From Mycoplasmopsis bovis PG45 (GTDB lineage: Bacteria; Bacillota_I; Bacilli_A; Mycoplasmatales; Metamycoplasmataceae), in contig NC_014760.1 of assembly GCF_000183385.1 (NCBI RefSeq), positions 186,001 to 250,000 of the forward strand: DNA of 64,000 nt, read 5' to 3'. The position numbers and the translations under genes are program-made. Below, in pieces: positions 1 to 13,764 of the stretch. The notes under the pieces were generated by a model. That model was given only the letters and a program-made list of their open reading frames with translations, did no database searches and was not told the DNA's origin. How positions within the stretch are numbered: position 1 is the stretch's first letter; the number at the start of each line of letters is the position of its first letter.

Positions 1-49
1 ACGACTGATAAATAAATTTAGTAGCTAAAATCAGCATTTATTTTTTGTT

Positions 50-1570
50 TATTCATTAACAAAGCAAAAAGCACCACAAGTTAACTTGCGGCGCTTTTTG
101 TTGCCTTTTGTTAAAATTTGAGTATCTAAATTAAAAAAAGAAAGGCTTTTACATTATATATGATTAGCAATGACAAAAATACTAGTTATTCAACTGACCT
201 ATGCTTGCTTAAAAAGAAATTAAATGTGCACGGCAAGTACAAGTTTAATTATGTACATTATGTAATTGATGAAACGAATTGAGATGAAATATTGACCAAG
301 TCAAATCACAAAACCAATAAAAATAACATTAGCCCGTTGAGACTTAAAGAAATTCTTGAAAGGCTAATTGCTGGCTATGATATGAAAACTGTTTCTAATA
401 TTGTGGGGTTTAAATCAAGATCAATTTATAACTTATTTGACAGAATTACAATTGAAACAAAGCGTGGCTATGCTAAATATCAAAAGAAATGTAAATTGTG
501 TGGTATGGACTTAAAAGGCAAAACAGTATATGTAATTAGTGCTCTCAAATTTTTGAATTTAATTGAAACAAGACATGATTCAAAAAAATTAGAAAACAAT
601 TCTAAATTGCTTATGAAATACATTGACATTTTTAAGTTTTACAAACAGTTACTGTACTTTTATTTGAAGAATAGAAATAGTTTTAACTTAGATAGTAAAG
701 CTGTTAAACAGTCTGTGGCAAGCATTATTTTTAAATACATAAGAGAACTAGAAGCACAGGGAAAACTTCAAAATTCATATATTCCATCAGTTCAAAACTT
801 TTACCGTATATTGGCTAAACATAGTGCTTTTGGTCTAAAATTAGATATTCTTCCATATAAATCAAACGGCAAATATGGAAGCAGAACAACAGTAAAGCAT
901 GAGACAAAGAAAAAGACAATAGGCAAACTTATTACTGAACGTCCAGAATCAGTTAATTTAAGGTTAAATGACAATGATTATGAAATGGACACTGTAATTG
1001 GTTTAAGATCTGACAATTATTGCATTCTTACATTAATCAACAGAAAATCTAGAATGTTTTATTGCGCGCTCTCTAGAAGAAATGCAAAAGCAATAAAAGA
1101 AAATTTGGAGAAATTGATTAAGGACAATAATCTTGTTATTGACACATTAACTATTGATAATGGAAGTGAAAATTACAAACTTCCAGAGATAGAATCAATC
1201 AAAGAAATTTTCCATTGTCATCCTTATTCATCATCAGAAAAAGGTAGCATTGAAAATGCTCACAGGCTTTTAAGAAGATACATTCCAAAGGGAAAATCTA
1301 TAGATAAATATGTTGGTCAAGATCTAAAACCAATAGCCGATTTTATAAATTCACATCCAAGAATTTATAAAGGTGTCTCAGGCTTTAAATGCGCTAAGCA
1401 AATGCAATAAAAATTAACATCAACACAAAATTTTGCACTTTTGAGTACTCAAAAGTATCTTTTCTTTATTCTTTTTTTATGCTTTAGGCCATTTTCTTGT
1501 CAGAACCACCAAAAATTGGTATTATTTTTCCAATACTCAAATTAGGTGCTTTTTAATTTAAGAATTTATA
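50..1570 (+). mobile_element. IS30-family insertion sequence, copy 1 (intact)
   Basis: A complete element of 1521 bp. Its ends were placed by comparison with the second copy at 36104-39299 and by the 14-bp direct repeat ATTTATTTTTTGTT at 36-49 and 1571-1584, which is the target duplication. The terminal inverted repeats are imperfect and share a TAT..ATT start and the word AAAAAGCACC. Target duplications longer than 10 bp are known for mycoplasma IS30 relatives such as IS1630. The element lies just downstream of the res gene, apparently in intergenic DNA. Confidence 0.9.
160..1410 (+). CDS. IS30-family transposase
   Basis: A 416-residue DDE transposase that cuts and joins the ends of its own element. 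I placed the start at the ATG at 160, earlier than the TTG at 292, because the frame stays open through an in-frame TGA (Trp) at 280-282. The second copy of the element has the same ATG. The catalytic triad is visible as MDTVIGL, IDNGSEN and the Glu of EKGSIENAHRLLRRYIPKG, the classic IS30 order. An N-terminal helix-turn-helix is likely around the RLIAGYDMKTVSNIVGF stretch. The frame is intact, so the copy is probably active. The exact ISMbov/ISMag name cannot be assigned without a search. Confidence 0.93.
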
Positions 1571-1651
1571 ATTTATTTTTTGTTAACTTATGCAAGCAAA
1601 TGACCAATTAATACCTTTTGTTTTGCCTATAATTCTATAAAACAGGCTAAT

Positions 1652-1677
1652 AATAAAAGTAGCTAAATTTTGCTACC
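1652..1677 (-). terminator. Probable terminator of the res operon
   Basis: GTAGC (1659-1663) and GCTAC (1672-1676) form a short stem. On the minus strand it is followed by a run ending in TTTTATT, 17 bp beyond the res stop codon. Confidence 0.55.
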
Positions 1678-1693
1678 CCCTATTAAAAACAAG

Positions 1694-4117
1694 TTAATTA
1701 GCATTTTTTATTACAATTTCAAAAAAATTGCTTAATTCTGAAAGCTCAGTGTGCTGTTTATTTTCAGTAAGAATATCATTTATTTCACTAATAGAACTAT
1801 AACCGCTATAGTGAACTCTTGTAGCTGAGCCCTTATTTTTTGCTTTTTTTAATTTAACTAGAAGCAATGTCATATCCTTATTTTGATTTTCGCTATCTAT
1901 GTATGACATATATTTATGATATGCATCAATTAGTTGATTGCTTTTTTCTTCATTTATGTCATTGTCACTCTTAACTTCTATATAAAAATCATGAATTGTT
2001 TTATTTGTTAATCTATCTACAATTCTGAATATGAAGTCAGGGAATGATCTTGCGACTTCATTGTTTTGTTTAAAATATTCAACATAAATTCCATCAAAAA
2101 CAGGATTTTTTGTTCAGAGTTGCACTTTATAATTATTATTTTCGCTTCATGTGTGTATATATTTATTAACTAATGTGGCAAATTCAACCTCAGTATCAGA
2201 ATCAAAGTAATTAGATTCTTTTTTCTCTGCTGTACTGTTGACATATGCATATGCTTTGCCTTCTATATCTAAATATCTATTCTGATCAATTTCTGAGTAA
2301 ACTAAATCATTAACTTCAGGGAGCGACTTTAATTTTACTTTGTAAACTCCATCACTATTATTTTCACTTAATTCTTTGTAATAGCCCTTTTTAATATCAC
2401 TTAAAAAATTTTGCTCTACTATTAGTCAGAATAAATTTTTTGAAAGTAAGTTGTGCAATTCATCAGAATTTTCATCATCTTTAGCCAAGCGCGCAATATT
2501 ATTATGGAATAATTGTTCTATTTCTTCAATTATTTCTGTATTAAAGTACATCTTGTTTTTAGCAAGAAACAATTCTTTTCTTAATTCTAGTTCAATGCTG
2601 TTGAAAATTTTTAAATTAACATAAGTTTTTGAGCCAAATCTTTCTGTACCATAATTGATGTATCCATTTGTTTTATAGTATTCTTGGTATTTCTTAAGCT
2701 CATCATATATATGCCTAAAATCTAGAGTTTCAATTATATTTTCATAATATGAAGGATTCTTAATTTTGGTTTTAACAACCTCTTTATCAATATAAGCAAC
2801 TTTAAATTGCTCGCTTTTAAACTCATCTTTTAGTCTATAAGTTATTCTATTATTAGATTTATTTTCAATGTTTGAATAATAGTAATATTGTAAGCCTATA
2901 TGATTTTGATCTTTTATAAATTCAGGGTTAGGATTACGCATTATTCTGCCTATTGTTTGTGTACTTAAACTAGGTGAGCACACTTTTCTTAACTGCACTA
3001 GCATACATGCTCTAGGTATGTTTCAGCCAGTAGCTGGCCCAATTTTAAATATAACAGCATCAACATCAGAATTATTTTTTGAAATTGACTTTAGACTCTT
3101 ATTTGCAAGTCTTATGTTTGTCTCAACATCATTTTGGCCAAAATACTTAACATAAGTTAAGCCACTTTCCTTGATTATGTTGATAATGTCATTTATATCT
3201 TTGGCAAATTCTTCAGACTTATCATTTTGTTCACTTTTTACTTGAATAAGCATAGCAGGATTTATAGTCTTAAGAAAAGGGTCGTTAAGATATTCTTTTT
3301 GAATTAACTTAAATTTGTTAATTGCTGTCTTTAAAATTTGTTCATCATCTAAAACATCACTTTTAGACTCATCTAAGCCATAATTAAAGTGGGACTTATG
3401 TTTTAGTAGGATAAGGTCATCTTCTAATAAGTCATCAGGCCTTATATGAACTAGTTCATTTTTACCCTTCGGTGTTGCAGTCATTTTTATAATAAAATGA
3501 GCTGCATTTTGCATAAGTAGTTCAAATCTCTGCTCATCCTTTTTTGCGTTTGCTAATTGAACCTTAAAATCTATGTCTTCATCCAAGTCAACATAGCTAG
3601 ATTTATATTTGCCACCGGTTTCACCACCGATATGGGCTTCATCTCTTATATAAACTAGTTTGTAGCCTTCATTTTCAATTTGTGATAAGTAAGAGTTTAT
3701 TATACCTTGCTCAGTAAAAATTCTGCCCTTGCCAAATGATTGAGTGCCTAAAATTAATACATTGTTTTGCTTAGCTAAAATTTGAAAATGCTGATCTTTT
3801 GCTTTATTGCTTGTGGATTTTGAAGATGGAGATTCTTGCAGTTCAATAGATATATTATGAGAGTTATATAAATATTGCTTATAGTCAGTAAAATTCATGA
3901 GCATTTGCTTAGGCAAGTCTGCAGATGAAAGTGTTGCAATAGCAAAAGTAAACTTTTCATTTGGATATTCAGTTATCAATTTATCAATAACATTTATGAT
4001 CATAAATGTCTTTCCAGAACCTGTTGGAGCCTGAAATTCTAATATTTTCTTTTTGTCTTGATCATATTTATCAATAATTTTACATACAGCTTTGTTTTGT
4101 GTATTACTTAATTGCAT
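1694..4117 (-). CDS. res: Type III restriction enzyme, Res subunit
   Basis: An 807-residue helicase-nuclease that works with a Mod subunit to cut DNA in ATP-dependent fashion. The frame runs through several TGA codons read as Trp. Motifs in order: Walker A APTGSGKTF near residue 30, RDEAH (motif II), MTATPKG (motif III), QTIGRIMRNP (motif VI). A C-terminal PD-(D/E)XK nuclease centre appears as FPDFIFRI followed by FYIEVKSDND. The length is a little short for type III Res but all core parts are present. The start ATG overlaps the end of mod1 by 14 bp, so the two are translationally coupled. No repeat tract is present, so Res itself does not phase-vary. Confidence 0.93.
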
Positions 4118-5811
4118 CAGTATCCTCTTTTGATATAGGTTTTAGGGACGTTAAACTTCTTAGAATGTCAATATTGCTATCTTTATCTTCAGTGTCAATA
4201 TTAAAGTCTTGTAGCATTTTGATATATTGCTCTTTTATACTCATATTACTTTGATTATCATCAAATAATTTAGTTGAAAAATATTCAATGTCATAAACAT
4301 TTAAATTTGATTTGTATGGCTTGTTTTTCTTAATTCAATCAAAATTAGATTCATTATTTGTATAAATTCCATTATTGATGCGGTATAGTCTTTCATAGCA
4401 AACATTTGTAGCTATGTTATTTTCATTGTTTGTTACTAATGTATAACATCTATTTCCGCCATCTTCTTTGTTTAATTCCATAACAGCATGTCCAGTAGTG
4501 CCTGAACCAGCATAGAAGTCTAAAATTCGAGCATTATTGTTAGGGTGTAATTTTATTAAAAGTTTAATTAGCTCAACAGGTTTCGCAGTACTGAATTCAT
4601 CACTTTTTAAAATACTTGATAATACTTTGTTTCCAGTTTTGTTATTAAAACTACTTCCTTTTATGATTGTCTTAAATATCCATGTGTTTTTTCTTTTCTT
4701 AGGATAGATCTTGAATTTATCATTATCCATTTTTATTACAAGCTCTTCCTTTTCTTTGTTAATTTTTTCTCTCGATCATCTTCATACATATTGCACACCA
4801 TTTACATTTTTGGGTCATAAAGTGTAAATGGTTTTCTCTGTGGGCTCAATAGTGTGGTATAAATTATGGTTTTCATCTTTATTAATAAAAATTGGATAAG
4901 CTAAATTTGGCCTATTTTTATCATTAAATTTTTTGCTTTGATTCTCAAGTGTATATTGCAATCAATATTCCCCCTTATTATCTACAAGTGTTTCAAGATT
5001 GCGGTTTTTATATATTTCTGGTAATTTATTAATAACATATTCGTTATCTAGCTCTTCAGGCACAAAATTCACACCACCATAAATTAAAATATACTCATGA
5101 GTTAGCGCAATTTCAGTATTTACTTGTCTCCCGCTTGGGTTTAAGATAGCTGGCACACATGCTATGAAATTTTCTTCACCAAAGATTTCATCCATTAATA
5201 CTTTCAAATAGGCCTGTTCGCTATCATCAATAGAAACAAAAATAACACCATCTTCCTTTAAAAGCTGCTTTGCCATTCTAAGTCGTTCATTTAACATATT
5301 TAGTCAACCAGTACGACTAAATTTATCACGATAGATAAATTTTGATGAACCAACATCATCTTTTTCACTTAGATTATTGCCATCAGAAAGTGAGCTTTCA
5401 GTATTATAAGGAGGATCGATATAAATTACATCGTAATTAACAGTCTCTGACTGTGACTCTCTCTCTCTCTCTCTCTCTCTCGATCACTATAAGATTTTTA
5501 AGAGCATCATAGTTTTCGCCAATTATTAGTGTATTAGTAGGCTTGTTATTGTCATTATTAAACGATAATTTTTCATCCTTTTTGAATAAAGCTATTTCAG
5601 AAGCATTAACTGAAGGAGCAATATCAAATACAAAACCTAGTTTTACTCTTTTGATTAAAAGTTGGTAAACATTATGTAAAGCTGGGTCGTTGTCCTCAAA
5701 TTTATCAATGATTGAAAGAATAAGATCTTTTTGATCTTGATTTAGTTCATTGCTAAGGCTTAAGGCATTAGCTTTTTCTATATAATCCTGTTTTATAGTA
5801 TTCATTGTCAT
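4104..5811 (-). CDS. mod: Type III DNA methyltransferase Mod, copy 1 (phase-variable, OFF)
   Basis: An N6-adenine methyltransferase that also gives the Res complex its target specificity. The first ~110 codons lead into a GA-repeat tract, followed in another frame by DPPYNTE (catalytic motif IV), FVSIDDSEQAYLK, a variable target-recognition region and DFYAGSGTTGHAVME (SAM-binding motif I). That order is the beta class, as in type III Mod. The tract (25 nt between the ATC codon and TCACAG) leaves the frame one nucleotide off, so translation ends after 124 residues. With one more GA unit (n=13) the gene would read as 569 residues. It overlaps res by 14 bp. Its recognition region differs from those of the two upstream mod copies. 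Confidence 0.9.
5457..5481 (-). repeat. GA dinucleotide tract in mod1 (12 units)
   Basis: On the plus strand it reads (CT)12C, encoding Glu-Arg repeats on the minus strand. The length of 25 nt is 1 modulo 3, while the downstream DPPY frame needs a multiple of 3. This is the OFF state; 13 units would be ON. Confidence 0.95.
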
Positions 5812-5867
5812 CCTTATAAACTTGTAAATTGAATTTTTATTACATAATTTTAATTATATACATTTAG

Positions 5868-7542
<1,675 letters not shown>

Positions 7543-7598
7543 CCTTATAAACTTGTAAATTGAATTTTTATTACATAATTTTAATTATATACATTTAG

Positions 7599-9267
<1,669 letters not shown>

Positions 9268-9350
9268 CCTTATAATACAAATAGTTACTGATATATTTAT
9301 TATTTGTATATAAATTATAAATTATGAATTTGTCGTATACACAATAATCG

Positions 9351-9381
9351 AAAATAAAAACATCTGCATAATTAGCAGATG
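9351..9381 (-). terminator. Terminator of trigger factor gene
   Basis: CATCTGC (9361-9367) pairs with GCAGATG (9375-9381). On the minus strand the stem is followed by TTTTTATTTT. It lies 14 bp beyond the tig stop codon. Confidence 0.8.
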
Positions 9382-9394
9382 CCTTAGTATTTTG

Positions 9395-10900
9395 TTATTT
9401 TTCTTCTTTTTTAGATTCGGCTTTTTTTGCTTCTTCTTCAGCTAATTCTTCTTCATAAATTTGCTTAGCTTTTTCTTCGTATTGTTGAACATCTTTTTCA
9501 GCTTGTTCAATTAGTTTTTTAGCTAATTCTAAAGCAACTTTGTCATTGTGATCAGCAACTTTTTTGTCCAAGTGTGCTAGAATTAATCTAGTAACAGCCA
9601 CTTCTTTAACTGCTTCAGTAAATTGATTTTCTTTTCCTTCTTCATCACTTAATGGATTTTGTTTCATGTATTGAAGCACAAATGGAAGTGGTACAAATTG
9701 TTGGCCAAAAGCAACATTAATTGCTCATAGATGTTTGTTATCTTCAGAAATTTCAGCCTTATCTTTAAATTGTTTCATTAATTCTTCATGGACTAAAAGT
9801 CTCTTTGTAAGTACCTTTTCTTCACTTAAAACTAACTTATTAAAATCAGCTTCTGAAGTTTTAATTAAGTCTAGGTATTCATTAAATTTAATTCCTTGTT
9901 GTTTTAAGTTTGCTTTGATTTCTTCTAATCTTTTTTGTGCACCTTGTGTAACTAGAATGTCTGAAACTGCAAATTGATGTTTTTCAACTAATTCATCAAC
10001 TAATGAATCTATAACTTGTCTGTGAATTTCTGAGTATTTTTTAACAGTCAAAATTTCCTTAGCATATGACTTAGCTTCTTCTAAATTAGAAACATTTGGA
10101 AGATGCAATTCTTTGACATTTTCGTCAGTTGGTTTAATTTCTTCTAATCTTTTAGCATCTAGAATTTCGCATTCAAAAACTGCTGGTTGACCTTTAAGTG
10201 TTGGAACAGCATAGTTTTCTGGGAAAGTAACATTAACTTCACCTTTTCAGCCCACAGTTTTACCAACTAACTGATCTTCAAATGTATCAATAAACGTTTT
10301 GCTTCCTAATTTAAGGTCAAATGAATCAGCTTCTCCACCATCAAATGGTTCATTATTAACAAAACCTTTGTACTTAAGTGTAACAACATCACCTAATTTT
10401 GTTTTGTCTTTTTTATCTAAAGGTAATACTAAAGCATTTTTGCTTAACAATTGATTAAGGTATTCATCAATATCAGCTTCAGTTACTTTTAATTTGCTAA
10501 CTTTTGTCTTAATTGATTCATCTAATTTAATGTTAGATAAATCTGGCAACAATGGAAACTCAATTTTAATAACTGAAGATTCTTCAGCTAAAACTGGCAA
10601 TTCTAATAAAACTGCATTTTGTAACACATTTTCATGTTGTTTTTTAACTTCTTCAAAAATTTCATCAGCAAAAACATTGTATGCTTCATTAATTGAATCA
10701 CTTGCCACAGCAACTGGTGTTACATATTTATCTACTATGTGTTTAGGAGCTTTACCAGGTCTAAAACCATCTACTTTTAATTTTTTTATTTTATTAGTTT
10801 TGGTTTTGTTAAAAATGTTTGTTCATTTTTCACCTGAAAACTCATATTCAACAACTACAGAACCTTTTTCTTTGTTTAGTTCTATTGATTTAGCACTCAT
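9395..10900 (-). CDS. tig: Trigger factor (ribosome-associated chaperone and prolyl isomerase)
   Basis: A 501-residue protein that binds the ribosome near the exit tunnel and shields nascent chains. The N-terminal ribosome-binding signature appears as GFRPGKAP around residues 45-52. A central FKBP-type domain contains GDVVTLKYKGFVN and PFDGGEADSF. The C-terminal chaperone arms follow, ending in a Lys/Glu-rich tail longer than usual. Two TGA codons are read as Trp. The start ATG at 10900 has the ribosome-binding site AGGGAGAT 5 bp upstream. It is a single gene with its own terminator. Housekeeping gene; no disruption seen. Confidence 0.96.
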
Positions 10901-11239
10901 ATATCTCCCTATGGTAGTTAAAAATTAATTTAAATCTCATAATAATAAGATGTTATTTTAATATTAACAATTTTAATATAAAAATACAGTTTGTTTATAA
11001 AAGTGGTTAAGGAATTTAAAAAAGGAGATTGCTCCCCTTTTTAATTCATAAGACAATTCAAATTGAAAAAGTTTCCGCGCACAGAACTTTACATATTATC
11101 ATAGGAAAGGAGTAATATACTCTTAAGCAACTGTTCCTGTGGATACAGTACTCATTCACTTAGGAATGCATCAAGATAATTATAGACCAAAAAAGCAGTA
11201 TGCCAAATATTTTTTACAAATTTATAAATTTATAAATTC
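10901..11239. other. Intergenic DNA without a recognised gene
   Basis: About 340 bp with no open frame of note. It holds a short hairpin with a T-run (about 11017-11044), which could terminate transcription on the plus strand, and a somewhat GC-richer stretch around 11070-11170 that could be a small RNA. I could not match it to any known RNA family. Confidence 0.4.
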
Positions 11240-11350
11240 AATAAATTCTTAAAGCACAATTACATAAACACTGCTTGGAGGTGCTTTTAACTTATTGTTA
11301 AATGTGCGATTTGGAATATTAGACATTTTTTATGATATATTAATTACACT
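11240..11350 (+). promoter_or_regulatory. Shared promoter cassette of a lipoprotein gene (copy 1)
   Basis: A ~110-bp segment almost identical to 17717-17825. It contains an AAGCAC..GTGCTT hairpin, TTGGAA as a possible -35, and TATGAT as a possible -10 that ends about 15 bp before the ATG. No ribosome-binding site is seen between the -10 box and the ATG, which suggests a leaderless or very short-leader transcript. Confidence 0.6.
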
Positions 11351-12387
11351 ATGAACAAAGTAAATAAAAAATTTTTAACTGCGATGGGGGGGGGATTATA
11401 ACTTCCCTAGCACTACCAATTGTTGCAGCTTCATGTGATAACAATGAACCAGTTAAAACTGATGAAATTAAAGAAAAGAATGAATTACAATCACAAATAG
11501 AAAAGATTGAATCTGAACTAAACTCAAATGTAAGTCTAAGCGATAATGTTAAGCAAGAATTAAAAAAACTAGTTGATGAATCAAAAGAAAAACTCAAAAC
11601 CTTAAAGAGTTCTGATGAATTCAAACAAGCTGTCAAAGAACTAAATAAAAAATTTGAAGAATTAAAGAAGGAAAAGACAGAAACTGAGCCCGTTGCCCCA
11701 ACAAATCCTTCAAATAAAGACTCGAATAACCAAAGCGGTAATGGCGTTTCAGGTAAACACAAGGATGAGAAGCCAAAGAAACCAGGTGATGATAAAAAGG
11801 AATCAGACCCAAATAAAGATTCAAATAACCAAGGCGGTAATGGCGCTTCAGGTAAACACAAGGATGAGAAGCCAAAGAAACCAGATGATGATAAAAAGGA
11901 ATCAGACCCAAATAAAGACAAAATGGAAGAAAAAACTCCGAAGATTCCTGAAAAGAAAAATGAAGAATCCAAAACTAACAAACATGTGCCTGGCGGAAAA
12001 AAGGAACCTGATAAAAATAATCAAACTGATGCTCCATCAAGAGTTACAAATGAAACAAATATGGCATCATTTTCATCATTTGATCCTGAATTTAAAATGT
12101 ATTTAACAAAAACATATACTTTTTGAAATGAATTAAAAGAATTTGTTGCTGTAGGTATAAAAACAAAAGACATGGAACTACTTAAGAAATATCAAAAACA
12201 TTTTAAATTCTGAAAAGATATTGACCGGATAATTCAATTTGTAGAATCAAATCCAAATGGCAAAGATTCCTTATATGAAGAGTTTAAAGATCTTGAAAAA
12301 CGCAATGCTTTATATGAACTTAACAAGAGTTATGAAGACATTAGATCTGAAGTTAATGATTTTGTCAAAAAGTTAAAGGAGAAATAA
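11351..12387 (+). CDS. Phase-variable lipoprotein with poly-G tract (OFF)
   Basis: The first 11 codons (MNKVNKKFLTA) run into a nine-G tract at 11386-11394. With nine G the frame reads MGGGL then stop. With ten G it continues as MGGGIITSLALPIVAASC, a clear lipoprotein signal peptide with Cys at the lipobox, and gives 345 residues. The mature part has a Lys/Glu-rich coiled-coil stretch, two 33-residue repeats rich in Gly, Asn and Lys, and a C-terminal globular part. Surface-exposed after lipid attachment if made. Function unknown. Promoter and signal peptide are near-identical to those of the lipoprotein gene at 17826. Confidence 0.8.
11386..11394 (+). repeat. Poly-G tract (9 G), phase switch, OFF
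   Basis: Nine consecutive G, the first being the G of an ATG codon, then ATTATAAC. Ten G would put the signal peptide in frame. Confidence 0.9.
11719..11916 (+). repeat. Two tandem 99-bp coding repeats
   Basis: Units begin at 11719 and 11818 and encode 33 residues each (starting DSNNQ.GNG.SGKHKDEK). The length is a multiple of three, so repeat number can change without a frameshift and would alter surface protein size. Confidence 0.85.
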
Positions 12388-12411
12388 CCAATAAGGTTAT
12401 TTTTATTTTTT
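12385..12411 (+). terminator. Terminator after lipoprotein gene
   Basis: TAACC (12385-12389, containing the stop codon) pairs with GGTTA (12395-12399), followed by TTTTTATTTTTTT. Confidence 0.6.
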
Positions 12412-12457
12412 TGCCTATTTTTAGGGAAAATTTGGCAAATTTATAAGAATTTATAAT

Positions 12458-12913
12458 ATGTATTATCAGTTATTTTTGAACATTAGAATAGGAAACAAGG
12501 TCAAATACGAAGAACAAAAAGATCTTTTTTGCTTTTTTTGGGGTATTAATTCTATAGCTCTTCTTCCAATGATTGATGCTAAATGTAGCATCGAAGAAAA
12601 TGCTAAGGAAGATAAATCTAAGGCTAAAGCAACATCTGAAAAAATAACTAATTTTGATAAAAATGAATCTAATAAAACTGGAGAAGATTCGCGAAAAGTG
12701 GCTTATCCAATATTTAAAGAAAAATATGCCGTAATTTTGGGCAGATTCCAAAAGGCATTAGTGTCTCTTAAAGACTTTGATAATGAAGGTGTAAAAGAAA
12801 TTAGCAACATTATTTCATCAATTCAAGGTGAGCAACCCGAAAAATTAGAACAAGCATTTAAAAAACTGATTAAGTTATTTGCTGAAGAAATTAAAAAAAG
12901 AAGGAAGCTTTAA
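12458..12913 (+). pseudogene. Decayed lipoprotein gene
   Basis: The frame encodes a lipobox-like IDAKC and a mature part rich in Lys and Glu. By alignment with the gene at 18731, the ancestral signal peptide would begin at an ATG where this copy has ACG (12508-12510 region, AAATACGAAG). The frame from there would also hit a stop before the lipobox. The only in-frame ATG (12458) gives a signal region with charged residues in the wrong place. I therefore read it as a lipoprotein gene that lost its start and frame. A low-level product from 12458 cannot be excluded. Confidence 0.6.
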
Positions 12914-12944
12914 GCCTACAACAAACAATGATTACCATAAACTT

Positions 12945-13304
12945 CTAAGAGAGGCTTTATTGCTAATAAAAGAATCTATGTAAAAGCTTATGTTTTAAGC
13001 AATAAAAAGCATATCAGCGGAAATGTTTACAAAGCAGCAGAGTATTCAAATAACTTTGCAAAACTATTTATAACACTTAACAACAACGAACTTTTAGATT
13101 TTGTAACTGTTCATCCAAATTATAAATTCTTATGTTCATCCAAATGAACACAAAAATGTTAAGTTAAAGCATGCTAGCGGAACTAATGTTAAGCTAAAAA
13201 ATAGAAAATTATTCTTAGAATTCCAAATCGGTTCAATGTTGGGAGATTCAGCTGACTTGCCATTAGTTTCAGATGAAATTTTTGAAGTTGCAATAGAAAA
13301 ATAG
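12945..13304 (+). pseudogene. Remnant gene broken by an IS30 footprint
   Basis: Two frame-shifted coding stretches, one ending ELLDFVTVHPN and one starting VHPNEHKNVKLKH, join into one frame when the 25-bp segment 13121-13145 is removed. That segment is the 12 bp TATAAATTCTTA, identical to one end of the IS30 element at 36104, plus a second copy of TGTTCATCCAAAT. No start codon is found upstream, so the gene is also 5'-truncated. Function unknown. Confidence 0.65.
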
Positions 13305-13314
13305 AGGATTATTC

Positions 13315-13341
13315 AACAAGACCACTGTTTGTGGTTTTTTG
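13315..13341 (+). terminator. Hairpin terminator
   Basis: ACCAC (13321-13325) pairs with GTGGT (13331-13335), followed by a T-run. Confidence 0.6.
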
Positions 13342-13477
13342 TTTACTCTGATAGTATCTTATATCCAAAACAAAGAGAAAATTTTATAAAAACAACATAA
13401 TTCTAATTAACAACATAATTATGGTTGTGAGAAAATTTTTTTAAATATTAAGGCACTAAAATTAACATTTCTACCCA

Positions 13478-13636
13478 ATGTTAAATAATGCAATAGTTAC
13501 CTTGATAATTTACAAAAGAGACCTGGCATTAGGATTAAAAGTAATAGTTTCTATGATTGCTGATGTGCAAAATGAGCTTGACCAAATAGAAAAAAGGGCT
13601 AATAGATTAGTAAATAATTACCTTTTGACCCTATAA
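13478..13636 (+). CDS. Small hypothetical ORF
   Basis: A 52-codon open frame beginning MLNNAIVTLIIYKRD. It has no recognisable motif and no clear ribosome-binding site. It may be a remnant of a longer gene. The rest of 13342-13764 holds nothing else I can support. Confidence 0.2.
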   Translation: MLNNAIVTLIIYKRDLALGLKVIVSMIADVQNELDQIEKRANRLVNNYLLTL

Positions 13637-13764
13637 ATAAGGCAACCAGGAAAATTAGCATCATAAAAAAGAGAGAGCACTCTTTTTTAAAAAACTTGCC
13701 AGCACAATCTTATGTGTTGTACTTTTAAATTAATCCATAAATATATTCAATTTGCATTTTTTAT

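Noticed and set aside
11060-11170. Possible structured RNA (RNase P or SRP-like)
   Set aside because: I could not find the conserved core words of any of these RNAs; the stretch is only slightly GC-richer than its surroundings.
11349-11981. Long minus-strand open frame rich in Ser, Phe and Leu
   Set aside because: It is the antisense shadow of the repeat-containing lipoprotein gene; composition is typical of a reverse-complement frame.
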